A DNA stretch of 64,000 nt from Planctomycetales bacterium ZRK34 (lineage in GTDB: Bacteria > Planctomycetota > Phycisphaerae > Phycisphaerales > Zrk34), in contig CP050848.1 of assembly GCA_014873095.1 (NCBI GenBank), forward strand, positions 2,170,001-2,234,000, written 5' to 3'. Made by a program: the position numbers and the translations under genes. The notes under the pieces were generated by a model that was not told where the DNA came from, searched no databases, and saw only the letters and a list, made by a program, of their open reading frames with translations. Of the stretch, positions 29,955 to 37,527 are shown piece by piece (the first letter of the stretch is position 1; every line of letters begins with the position of its first letter).

Positions 29955-30566
29955 ATGTCCATTCGACGCTCGCTGGTTCTGATGATCATGCTGGTGCTTG
30001 CCGCGACGCTGCTTGCCGGTGACGATGCGAATAACCCGCATGATCTGAAAACCCTCGCCGCGAAGCAGGCGTGGATCAGTCTGCAGCGCGACCTTGAAAA
30101 GCTCGACGCCCAATACCAGCGCGACCGGCAGGCTCGTATCCGTAAAGCCATCGTCGATCTCGAAACGGCCAAGGTGATGGCCGCTCAGGCCGTGAATGCG
30201 GATGAGATCGTGCGGATTGATCAAGTCGTCAACAGTCTGCGAGAGCAGGGCCCAGTCGGTCAGGCTGATTCAGAAATCAAACCAGTTTTTCTTTTGAAGA
30301 TTCAAGCGGTTGTTGATGGCGTTGACGAACTTCATATTTCAACTGGCGGTGCTCAATGGGTGAAGGGTCAAAACAAATGGCCTCCGAAAGTTCAATTGAA
30401 TGACATCGAGTGGAATCCAAAAGAACAGAATCGCTTGTCGAATGATGGCAACAATACATATCTTTCAAAATCTGCAGACATTGGCCGTGTGATGGTAATT
30501 CAGCGATCTGGTCGAGGGCCTGTAGAAGTGATTTCGGCGGGAAATGTTGTCAGGATTGCCCTGTAG
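29955..30566 (+). CDS. Small secreted coiled-coil protein, 3' end replaced by an IS insertion
   Basis: 203 residues as it now reads. GGAGG sits 7 bases before the ATG; residues 1-21 are a signal peptide (LVLMIMLVLAATLLAGDD). Residues about 22-97 are a charged, coiled-coil-like module (AKQAWISLQRDLEKLDAQYQRD). This is nearly identical in plan to the N-terminus of the protein at 36331-36966, while the C-terminal halves differ completely. The last codons and stop come from the left end of an IS element. Without the IS and one target copy, the frame continues into 31589-31652 and gives a 221-residue protein ending GHYSVTLGFSD. Function unknown. Confidence 0.85.
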   Translation: MSIRRSLVLMIMLVLAATLLAGDDANNPHDLKTLAAKQAWISLQRDLEKLDAQYQRDRQARIRKAIVDLETAKVMAAQAVNADEIVRIDQVVNSLREQGPVGQADSEIKPVFLLKIQAVVDGVDELHISTGGAQWVKGQNKWPPKVQLNDIEWNPKEQNRLSNDGNNTYLSKSADIGRVMVIQRSGRGPVEVISAGNVVRIAL

Positions 30567-31579
30567 AAAAGCTCTGATGTTCGGCGCGTGTTCGGTTGCG
30601 CGGTTGGGTCCAAGGCGTTAGATGATGAACGATGAGCCTGACATCCAAGTCGCCACGGAGGGTGACGGCGATGGCCCTGGGGGTCGGCCGGCGGGTGCTG
30701 CCGCGCTACGGTCACCGGTTCTCGCGTCACGACTTCACGCTGCCGCAGTTGTTCGCCGTCCTCGTACTGCGGCAGTTCACACGCAACGACTATCGCGGCA
30801 TCGTCGCCATGCTCATCGACTGGCCGACGCTGTGCAGCGACATGCAGCTTGCGAAGGTGCCGCACTTCACCACGCTGCAGAAGGCCGAGCGACGGCTTCT
30901 GCGCGACGCGCTGATCCGCCGCATGCTCGCGCAGACCGTGGCGCTGTTGCATCGTCATCCGGACACATCGCTGGAGACTTCGCCGCTGATCGCCGAAGCG
31001 ATCGACACTGCCGCTGCCGACTCGACGGGCTTCGAACTCGACGGCGCCAGCCGATACTTTGTGCGAAGAAAAGCGCGATCGCCGGGTTTGTATCAAACCA
31101 CGACCTATCGCCGATTCGCCAAACTCGGCGTCGTGGCCGATTGCGACAACCACCTGATCCTCGGCACCCACGCCACGATGGGCCCGCGCCCCGATGTCGA
31201 TCAACTGCTGCCGCTGATGGGCGGCATGTGCGTCAACGCCGTGCCGCAACGGCTGATCGCCGACGCCGGCTACGACTCCGAACCCAACCACATCCTGCTG
31301 CGCGAATACCTGAACATCACCTCGCTGATCCCCGCCACCGCCGGTCGTCCGACGCTCAAACTGCCGACCGGCAAATGGCGTTACCTCATGGCCACCGCCT
31401 TCGACGACGAGACCTACGGCCAGCGCTGGCAGGTCGAGACCGTGATGTTCATGCTCAAGCGCCACTTTGGCTCCGCCCTGACATCACGAAAGTATCAAAC
31501 CCGCCGCCGCGAAATGAACCTCCGCGCCGTCACCCACAACCTGATGATCCTCAGATTTGCAGAGCTTTTCTACAGGGCA
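30557..31579 (+). mobile_element. IS4-like insertion sequence, 1,023 bp
   Basis: The ends are perfect 20-bp inverted repeats (TGCCCTGTAGAAAAGCTCTG at the left, its complement at the right). They are bounded by a 9-bp direct repeat TGTCAGGAT at 30548-30556 and 31580-31588, a target duplication. The element holds one DDE transposase gene. A 9-bp duplication is usual for IS4-type elements. Perfect ends and target copies suggest a recent insertion. Confidence 0.95.
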
Positions 31580-31669
31580 TGTCAGGATACGATTTGTCGA
31601 TCGACAGCCAGGTGCTGGTCACTATTCGGTGACACTTGGATTTTCCGATTAATCCCCTTCCAAGACTGA
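30632..31669 (+). CDS. IS4-like DDE transposase, reading out of the IS
   Basis: 345 residues as an open frame. DDE features: ADSTGFELDGASRYFVRRK (first Asp), LIADAGYDSEPNH (second Asp), and QRWQVETVMFMLKRHFG (the Y-(2)-R-(3)-E-like region with the catalytic Glu). The frame has no stop inside the element: it passes through the right inverted repeat as AELFYRA and continues 30 codons into the disrupted host gene before stopping at 31667-31669. The native protein is probably meant to end near the IS boundary or use a stop made by the target site. Start ATG 30632 has no strong ribosome site. Confidence 0.88.
   Translation: MSLTSKSPRRVTAMALGVGRRVLPRYGHRFSRHDFTLPQLFAVLVLRQFTRNDYRGIVAMLIDWPTLCSDMQLAKVPHFTTLQKAERRLLRDALIRRMLAQTVALLHRHPDTSLETSPLIAEAIDTAAADSTGFELDGASRYFVRRKARSPGLYQTTTYRRFAKLGVVADCDNHLILGTHATMGPRPDVDQLLPLMGGMCVNAVPQRLIADAGYDSEPNHILLREYLNITSLIPATAGRPTLKLPTGKWRYLMATAFDDETYGQRWQVETVMFMLKRHFGSALTSRKYQTRRREMNLRAVTHNLMILRFAELFYRACQDTICRSTARCWSLFGDTWIFRLIPFQD
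31589..31652 (+). pseudogene. Detached 3' end of the small secreted protein gene (split by the IS)
   Basis: Joining 30556 to 31589 restores the frame exactly: AT + A gives Ile, then RFVDRQPGAGHYSVTLGFSD and TAA at 31650-31652. This tail has alternating hydrophobic residues typical of a last beta strand and fits the beta-rich C-terminal half of the upstream part. Confidence 0.85.
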
Positions 31670-31760
31670 TCTTCAGTCAGCACTTCGAATTACAAGGGCG
31701 GCCCGGGCGATCGCGCACGCATGCGCGTCGCACTGACGTGCGACGCACCGGGGTGGGGTG

Positions 31761-32864
31761 TCAGTCGCCGAAACTGGTGCCGATGGCGCGGGCGGCCTGG
31801 ATGATGGGGTGGTCGAGGGGGACTTTGCGCTGTTTGTTGGCAGCGCGGAGCAGGTCGACGTCGGTGACGGTGTGGCCCTGCATGACAACCAGGCGGTTGC
31901 GTTTGCCCTGCACGAGCAGGTTGATCGCCTGGTTGCCGAACTGCGTGGCGAGCACGCGATCGGCGGGGGTGGGGGTGCCGCCGCGCTGGACGTGGCCGAG
32001 CACGGTGCAGCGGGTTTCGATTTTCGTGCGCATCTGAATTTCGTCGGCGAGCACTTCACCAACGCCGCCGAGCTTGATCGGGTCCGGCGAAGAAGGGTCG
32101 ACCTTGGCGACGACCTGCTGACCGCCGCGCGGCCGGGCGCCCTCGCTGACACAGAGAATCGTGAACCGCTTGCCGCGGCGCGACCGGTGCCGCACGTACT
32201 CACACACCGCATCGATGTCGTACTCGATCTCCGGCAGCAGAATCACATCGGCGCCGGAAGCGACGCCCGAGTGCAGGGCGATCCATCCGGCATTGCGGCC
32301 CATGACTTCGACGATCATCGCGCGGTGGTGCGAGGCGGCGGTGGTATGAATGCGATCCAGCGCGCCGGTGGCGACATCGACGGCGGTCTGAAAGCCGAAT
32401 GTGACGTCGGTGCCTTCGAGATCGTTGTCGATGGTTTTGGGAACACCGACGCAATTGATGCCGTGGTTGACGAAGTTGGCGGCGCCGCTCATGGTGCCGT
32501 CGCCGCCGATGACGATCAGGGCGTCGAGCCGATGGCGGCGGATGTTTCGCAGGCACAGCTCGGTGAGGTCTTCGAAGATCGGCTTGCCGTGTTCATCCTC
32601 GGCGACGGCGTAGCGGGCGGGGTCGGCCTTGTTGGAGGTGCCGAGGATGGTGCCGCCGAGCGTGAGGATGTTGGACACATCGTCGGGGCTCAGGCGGTGG
32701 ATGCGGTTTTCGATGAGGCCGAGGAAGCCGTCCTCGATGCCGAAGACTTCGAGGTCGTGCTGGTAGAGGGCGGTTTTGGTGACGGCCCGGATGACGGCGT
32801 TGAGTCCGGGGCAGTCGCCGCCGCCGGTGAGCACGCCGAGTCGCTGGATGGGCTGCGAGGTCAT
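31761..32864 (-). CDS. pfkA: 6-phosphofructokinase (group III type)
   Basis: 367 residues. It phosphorylates fructose 6-phosphate in glycolysis. Motifs: LTGGGDCPGLNAVIR (14-26), IGGDGTMSGA with G123, VPKTIDNDLEGTD (K143, catalytic D146), VEVMGRNAGWIALHSG and GHVQRGGTPTPADRV. Gly in GGDG is the residue associated with ATP use, while Lys in PKTIDND is that seen in PPi-type and group III enzymes, so ATP is the more likely phosphoryl donor but PPi cannot be excluded. The ATG at 32864 follows an AGGA box; an ATG 12 codons upstream is possible. No partner gene is adjacent. Confidence 0.94.
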   Translation of the reverse strand: MTSQPIQRLGVLTGGGDCPGLNAVIRAVTKTALYQHDLEVFGIEDGFLGLIENRIHRLSPDDVSNILTLGGTILGTSNKADPARYAVAEDEHGKPIFEDLTELCLRNIRRHRLDALIVIGGDGTMSGAANFVNHGINCVGVPKTIDNDLEGTDVTFGFQTAVDVATGALDRIHTTAASHHRAMIVEVMGRNAGWIALHSGVASGADVILLPEIEYDIDAVCEYVRHRSRRGKRFTILCVSEGARPRGGQQVVAKVDPSSPDPIKLGGVGEVLADEIQMRTKIETRCTVLGHVQRGGTPTPADRVLATQFGNQAINLLVQGKRNRLVVMQGHTVTDVDLLRAANKQRKVPLDHPIIQAARAIGTSFGD

Positions 32865-33128
32865 GGGCGAGGGTTCCTGAGGGGTCGGATCGCAAGTCAT
32901 TGTAATGTTGTCGGTTCGCGGCGCGAGGGGGCGTGAGTCAGGGCAACCCGCAATTGTACGGGCCCGGCAAACGTTGGATTTTCTCCGCACCATGACGTCG
33001 ATGGCGACGTATGATGCATATTGGCACTGCAGAAATGACGAAAAATCGTCCCTCGCGTGACGCAAGGTGCGGACATACACTTAAAAGCTACGCTTTGAGG
33101 CTCAAACCCTATCGCCGGAGAACCCCCC

Positions 33129-34586
33129 ATGTCGAAATTGACCCGCCGTCATTTTGTTCAATCATCCGCCGCCCTCGCCGGCTCGGCCCTGGCGCTGAGT
33201 CCGCTGTCGAAGGCGCGCGGCGCCAACGATGACATCCGCCTGGCTTTCGTCGGACTCGGCGGACGTGGCGGCGGCCACGTCGGTTGGTTCGGCAAGCAGA
33301 AAGGCACGCGCGTCGTCGGCCTGTGCGATCCCGATGAAAGCCGCCTCGGCAAGTGGGCTCAGAAGCACCCCGACGCCCAGGCGGAGAAAGACATCCGCAA
33401 GATTCTCGACAACAAGGATGTCGACGCCGTCGTCATCGCCTCATGCAACCACTGGCACTGCCTCTCCGGCATCTGGGCGGTGCAGGCCGGCAAGGACGTG
33501 TATGTCGAGAAGCCGATTTCGAACAACGTCTGGGAAGGCCGCAAGCTCGTCGAAGCTTCACGCAAGTACAACAAGATCGTGCAGGGCGGCACGCAGCAGC
33601 GCAGCGATCCGCTGCAATCCGAGATCAAGGAGTTCCTCGACACCGGCAAACTCGGCAAGGTCCAGTACGTCCGCCTGAACCGCTTCGGCGTCCGCGCGTC
33701 GATCGGCAAGCGCGATACCCCGCTGCCCTGGCCCAATGATGTCGACAAGGATCTCTGGCTCGGCCCCGCACAGGACCAGGACATCTACCGCGAGAAACTG
33801 CAGTACGACTGGCACTGGGACTGGAACACCGGCGCCGGCGAACTGGGCAACTGGGGCCCGCACATCACCGACGACTGCCGCAACGTCGCCTTCCGCGATC
33901 GCATCGCCCTGCCCAAGCGCGTTGTCGCCGGCGGCGGCCGCTTCGCCTGGAACGACGGCGGCAACACGCCCAACACCCACTTCATCTACTACGACACCGG
34001 CGAAGTCCCGGTCGTCATGGCGGTGCACAACCTCCCGCTGAAGGCTGGCACCAACCAGGGCGATGTTTACGAACGCCTGCGCACCCGCGCCTTCCTGATC
34101 ATTCAGTGCGAGAACGGTTACTACGCCGGCGGTCGCGGCGGCGGCTCGGCCTACATGAACGACGACATCCGCAAGCCCATCAAGAAGTTCAAGGGCGACG
34201 GCGGCGGCGGTCATGCAGCCAACTTCCTTCAGGCTGTCCGCTCCCGCAAGCGCGAAGATCAGAACGCCGAGATCGAGCAGACCCACTACTCCTCGGCTTG
34301 GTGCCACCTCGGCAACATCGCCTACCGCCTCGGCCAGGCCTACAACCACGACCAGGCCATGGAGCGCGTCAAGGGCTACGGCCCGTGGGAAGAACTCGTC
34401 GAAGGTTTCGAAAAGCATTGCGAAGCCAACGAGATCAACCTCACCGCCGCCGGCGCCAAGCTCGGGCCTATGCTCGAAATCGACGTCAAGAACGAAACCT
34501 TCGTCGGCCCCACCGCCACACCCGAAGCCAAGGCCCTGCTCACCCGCAAGTACCGCAAGGGCTACGAGATCACCGACAACGTCTGA
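33129..34586 (+). CDS. Tat-exported Gfo/Idh/MocA family oxidoreductase
   Basis: 485 residues. A twin-arginine signal (TRRHFVQSSAALAGSALAL) leads to an NAD(P)-binding Rossmann domain (IRLAFVGLGGRGGGHV, residues 35-50) with NHWHCL and the catalytic YVEKPIS lysine. The second, alpha/beta domain contains DWHWDWNTGAGELGNWGPHITDD, with the His typical of this family. Family members oxidise or reduce sugars or inositols; the substrate is unknown and the exported location is a planctomycete speciality. The gene stands alone between pfkA and a BNR_4 gene, and a good terminator follows. Confidence 0.92.
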   Translation: MSKLTRRHFVQSSAALAGSALALSPLSKARGANDDIRLAFVGLGGRGGGHVGWFGKQKGTRVVGLCDPDESRLGKWAQKHPDAQAEKDIRKILDNKDVDAVVIASCNHWHCLSGIWAVQAGKDVYVEKPISNNVWEGRKLVEASRKYNKIVQGGTQQRSDPLQSEIKEFLDTGKLGKVQYVRLNRFGVRASIGKRDTPLPWPNDVDKDLWLGPAQDQDIYREKLQYDWHWDWNTGAGELGNWGPHITDDCRNVAFRDRIALPKRVVAGGGRFAWNDGGNTPNTHFIYYDTGEVPVVMAVHNLPLKAGTNQGDVYERLRTRAFLIIQCENGYYAGGRGGGSAYMNDDIRKPIKKFKGDGGGGHAANFLQAVRSRKREDQNAEIEQTHYSSAWCHLGNIAYRLGQAYNHDQAMERVKGYGPWEELVEGFEKHCEANEINLTAAGAKLGPMLEIDVKNETFVGPTATPEAKALLTRKYRKGYEITDNV

Positions 34587-34611
34587 TCTCGGTCACAACC
34601 TCACCAGCCAC

Positions 34612-34648
34612 ACGCGGCTCGGGCTCCGGCCCGGGCCGTGTTGTTTTT
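34612..34648 (+). terminator. Intrinsic terminator after Gfo/Idh gene
   Basis: A 13-bp stem with two G-U pairs and a TCCG tetraloop (34612-34641) is followed by TTGTTTTTT, 25 bases after the stop codon. Confidence 0.85.
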
Positions 34649-34662
34649 TGAAGCGGTCCACC

Positions 34663-34687
34663 GTTTAGCCGGCGAGCTTGCTCGCCG
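34663..34687 (-). repeat. Intergenic palindromic repeat family B, variant copy
   Basis: Reverse complement is CGGCGAGCAAGCTCGCCGGCTAAAC. Compared with 34739-34763 the stem has G-C changed to A-T on both sides, a compensatory pair. Confidence 0.85.
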
Positions 34688-34738
34688 CGTGAGTGGTCGT
34701 GTTTTAAAATGGCCCGCGCCGAATGATGTCATCTCAAA

Positions 34739-34763
34739 CGGCGGGCAAGCCCGCCGGCTAAAC
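34739..34763 (+). repeat. Intergenic palindromic repeat family B
   Basis: 25 bases: hairpin GGCGGGC-AA-GCCCGCC followed by GGCTAAAC. Identical to 37089-37113, and inverted relative to 34663-34687, so the two nearby copies can also pair with each other. Confidence 0.9.
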
Positions 34764-36092
34764 CTATTTCCCCAGGTCAATCAGGCGGAGCGTGGAGGGT
34801 TTGGGCAAGTCGCCCTTGCGGGGGCGATCGCGATGGGAGTCGAGCGTTTCCCACGTGAGGAAGAAACGGCCGTCGCCTTCGCCTGCGTCGGCTTTCACGT
34901 GTTTGCGCATGCCGGGGAAGTCGGATTCGATCTTGCGCAGCGCGTGCGGCACACCCGGGCGATCCGAGGGCGGGGCTTGGGCCCCCGCGATGGGTTTAAG
35001 CGTGGTCTCATCGAGCACCCATGTGCCGCCGCCACCCGGACGACGGCCGTGCAACGTCAATCGCCCGCCCTCGATGGGCTCGACCGCCCCGACGCCGACT
35101 TCGAACCCGATCGATCCACCGCCGGAAAAGTCCCAGCGGTAGTCGTCCCAGTCGCTGACCTGCACGATGTTCCAACCGTCTGATTCACGACGGGCCGCGT
35201 AGATCTGCGTGTGACCCTTCGCATCGTATTTGTGATACGTGACGATCGGACGTTGCTGATGGTCGAAGCCGAGTTTGACGTTGCCATTGATCGCCCCGCC
35301 GCCGGGCGGCACCGGATCAACAATGTCGCACGTGTTGATATTAATCGGTAAATCAAGGGGTTTGCCAGCCGAGTCGGTCCAAGCAATCAAATCATCACTG
35401 CGGGCGTAGCTGACATCGTGATTGGTCGCGCAGTCGGGCGTGTTCCGCCAGATCCACACGATGTGAAACCGCCCGTCGGGGCCGAGCTTCGGGACTGAGC
35501 AGTAGGCGTTCATCTTGCCGAGCCCTGCCGTGAGCGGCTCATCCATCAGTCGCTGCCACGTTCGGGTCTTCTCGTCGTAACGATTGTAGATGTCGTCACC
35601 GTTGCCGCTGGAACCGTCGCGGTAGCGGAAGATCAGAGCGCCGTTGCGATCATGCAGGAAGATGGGATACGTGGCCCGCCGCTCGCGCTTTGGCCCGACC
35701 ATGTGCTCGACGCGCTGCAGCGTCGACGCATCCATCGGCCTGGTCGACCGCAGATAAAACAGCGGCACGCAATGCATATCACCCGCCAGGTGGAGATGCC
35801 CTTCGCGGTCGATCGCCATCGCAATGTAGTTGTGTGAATCCCACCCGGTGACGCGCGGCAGCTTCGTGAAGGTCCACGTCTCAGAATCCAGCGACCGCTG
35901 CGCGACGGTCATGCGCCGCTCGGCATCGTAGTATGCGACGAACTGTTGGTCACCATGGGTCAGCAGACAGAACCGCACCGGATGCCCCGCCCAGACGGGT
36001 TCGATATCGATCACGCGCACCTCGGCGCAGGCCACGACACCCATCACGCTCAGCGTGAGAGTCGTCACGATGAAAGTTGTCAGTTGATTCAT
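34764..36092 (-). CDS. Secreted BNR_4 repeat protein, possible polysaccharide lyase (PL24/PL25-like)
   Basis: 442 residues with a signal peptide (LTLSVMGVVACAEV). The sequence is a beta-propeller of the BNR_4 type, with WDSHNYIAMAIDREGHLHLAGDMHCVPLFYLRS near the N-terminal third, the most conserved signature of that family. Also typical are VEHMVGPKRERRATYPIFL and IYNRYDEKTRTWQRLMDEPL. Characterised BNR_4 proteins include ulvan lyases of PL24 and PL25, so a role on an acidic algal polysaccharide is plausible, but catalytic residues were not verified. The ATG at 36092 is preceded by an in-frame GTG. The gene ends 1 base beyond a family B repeat. Confidence 0.75.
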   Translation of the reverse strand: MNQLTTFIVTTLTLSVMGVVACAEVRVIDIEPVWAGHPVRFCLLTHGDQQFVAYYDAERRMTVAQRSLDSETWTFTKLPRVTGWDSHNYIAMAIDREGHLHLAGDMHCVPLFYLRSTRPMDASTLQRVEHMVGPKRERRATYPIFLHDRNGALIFRYRDGSSGNGDDIYNRYDEKTRTWQRLMDEPLTAGLGKMNAYCSVPKLGPDGRFHIVWIWRNTPDCATNHDVSYARSDDLIAWTDSAGKPLDLPININTCDIVDPVPPGGGAINGNVKLGFDHQQRPIVTYHKYDAKGHTQIYAARRESDGWNIVQVSDWDDYRWDFSGGGSIGFEVGVGAVEPIEGGRLTLHGRRPGGGGTWVLDETTLKPIAGAQAPPSDRPGVPHALRKIESDFPGMRKHVKADAGEGDGRFFLTWETLDSHRDRPRKGDLPKPSTLRLIDLGK

Positions 36093-36166
36093 CACACAAG
36101 GTCAACGGATCGAAATCACCCGTTAATGCCGACACAAAGGCATGACCCGTGGGAAGGCCGCGCGAG

Positions 36167-36249
36167 GGTGCCACACACCGCGCTTCGTGGTGTGTGTTCG
36201 ATGCATGATGCGACTTCACACACCGCCCAAAGCAGCGGTGTGTGGCACC
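36167..36249. repeat. Nested inverted repeat (family D, GTGTGTGGCAC)
   Basis: Outer arms GGTGCCACACACCGC (36167-36181) and GCGGTGTGTGGCACC (36235-36249) are perfectly complementary. Inner copies of CACACACCGC/GGTGTGTG give a branched fold. No coding potential. Confidence 0.85.
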
Positions 36250-36330
36250 CGCCGGAAGAAATTGATCATGAATGCATCAGGGCATCTTCGACGGTGGTGA
36301 ACGAGGGATCGAAGCCTGCAATCGCTTCGC

Positions 36331-36966
36331 CTATTTAACTCGCATCAGATTTCGGTTGTTGCCGTTGATCGGCTCGTTGTATCTTGAGCGGTACTGATTG
36401 CACCATTCCCAGTGGGCTTGGTAAGCCCCAGTGCCATCCTCATTCATCTCGAAGATCCGCCCAGATACGGCAAGTCGCTTTCCGTCCAATGGGATCCATG
36501 GGAGCTGATCTTTGCCGTTTTGGATAACAAACCCATCATAAAATTCGTAAGTTTCGAGTTTCGTTTTCCACTTGGTTCCAATCAGACGTTCTCTAAGATC
36601 GTCTCGATCGCGTTGGAGTTGTTTCAAATCAAGCGTGGTTGCCGGCCCCGCCGTTGTGGTCACTTCATTGCCTTGTTTCAGTTCTGTAACCGCCTTGTCC
36701 AACCGCACGATCTCGTCTGCGTTCGCCGCTTGGGCCGCCTGGACTTTGGCGCGTTCGAGGTCGGTGATGCCTTGGTTGATGCGCACCTTGCGATCGCGCT
36801 GATACTGGGCTTCGAGTTTGTCGAGGTCTCGCTGGAGACTGATCCACGCCTGTTTACCCGCCAAGGTCGTCAGGCCGTACGGATTGTTCACATCGTCGCC
36901 GGCGAGGACGGTTACGGTGACAATGAGCGTGATACATGTGATCAGTGCGCGGGGGCGCAATTTCAT
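36331..36966 (-). CDS. Small secreted coiled-coil protein, paralogue of 29955
   Basis: 211 residues with a signal peptide (LITCITLIVTVTVLAGDD) and GGGAG 8 bases before the ATG. Residues 21-97 match the N-terminal module of the IS-disrupted gene at 29955: AGDDxNNP, AGKQAWISLQRDLDKLEAQYQRD and QAANADEIVRLD are shared almost exactly. The C-terminal half (about 105-211) is unrelated: GTKWKTKLETYEFYDGFVIQ, WIPLDGKRLAVSGRIFEMNEDG, which reads like a small beta-barrel seen in lipocalin-type or DUF-type ligand binders. Function unknown; a conserved anchor or oligomerisation module with exchangeable heads is my interpretation. Confidence 0.82.
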   Translation of the reverse strand: MKLRPRALITCITLIVTVTVLAGDDVNNPYGLTTLAGKQAWISLQRDLDKLEAQYQRDRKVRINQGITDLERAKVQAAQAANADEIVRLDKAVTELKQGNEVTTTAGPATTLDLKQLQRDRDDLRERLIGTKWKTKLETYEFYDGFVIQNGKDQLPWIPLDGKRLAVSGRIFEMNEDGTGAYQAHWEWCNQYRSRYNEPINGNNRNLMRVK

Positions 36967-37088
36967 GTCAAAAACTCCCGAATATTCAAGTGTTGAGTTT
37001 CATGATAACCGCCGGCGGCGATCAGGAGAATACATCGAAACGTGATTGTCACTTTGCGCCTTCGCGCCTTTGCGAGAGGTTCTGCAAG

Positions 37089-37113
37089 CGGCGGGCAAGC
37101 CCGCCGGCTAAAC
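37089..37113 (+). repeat. Intergenic palindromic repeat family B, third copy
   Basis: Identical over 25 bases to 34739-34763, located just after the end of the STAS gene. Confidence 0.9.
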
Positions 37114-37121
37114 GGGGACCG

Positions 37122-37463
37122 TCAATTCACCAGCGCTTCTTCGACGGTGGCGAAGGACGGAATCGCTTCGTCGATGCGCGTGACGTGGAAGGCCTCGGCG
37201 ACGTGGCCGCGCAGGCCGGCGATTTTGCACAGACCGCCATGACGCTTCAGGTTCAGCCGCAGTTCGATGATCGCGCCGATGATCATGCTCGAAACGAAAT
37301 CCAACTGGGGCATGTTCAACACGACCACGGTGGGCTGGGTGCGGGCGACTTGCTGGAGGGTGTGTTGGAGATCGGCGATGTCGTCGAGATGACCTTCGCC
37401 GCGAAGGGTGACGACCAGGCCGCGCGGATCATTGTCGTCGATTTCGATCTTCAGCGTTTGCAC
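37122..37463 (-). CDS. STAS-domain anti-sigma factor antagonist-like protein
   Basis: 113 residues from the GTG at 37463, giving a bare STAS domain. Strand-helix pattern: LVVTLRGEGHLDDIADLQHTL, TVVVLNMPQLDFVSSMIIGAI (the phosphorylatable Ser-Ser region of anti-anti-sigma proteins), and LCKIAGLRGHVAEAFHVTRID. Such proteins bind anti-sigma kinases in partner-switching systems, but no kinase is nearby. The start is uncertain: an ATG at 37529 would overlap the divergent hemQ start and carry an unrelated N-terminus. The gene lies divergent from hemQ with a 64-bp gap. Confidence 0.78.
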   Translation of the reverse strand: MQTLKIEIDDNDPRGLVVTLRGEGHLDDIADLQHTLQQVARTQPTVVVLNMPQLDFVSSMIIGAIIELRLNLKRHGGLCKIAGLRGHVAEAFHVTRIDEAIPSFATVEEALVN

Positions 37464-37487
37464 GAGAAACCATTGTACCGAGTGTGT

Positions 37488-37493
37488 TAGAAT
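37488..37493 (+). promoter_or_regulatory. Candidate -10 box (TAGAAT) for hemQ
   Basis: TAGAAT lies 34 bases upstream of the hemQ ATG and leaves room for a leader with the ACAGGAG ribosome site. No clear -35 box. Confidence 0.4.
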
Positions 37494-37527
37494 ACGAAAA
37501 GGAAAATCCCCCACAGGAGTCACCACC

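Noticed and set aside
31725-31746. 9-bp hairpin GCGTCGCAC/GTGCGACGC after pfkA
   Set aside because: No T-rich tract follows on the minus strand, so it was not called a terminator; it may still be a weak stem-loop.
31758-32936. 392-codon plus-strand frame opposite pfkA
   Set aside because: Antisense shadow of pfkA; no motif, and pfkA is complete.
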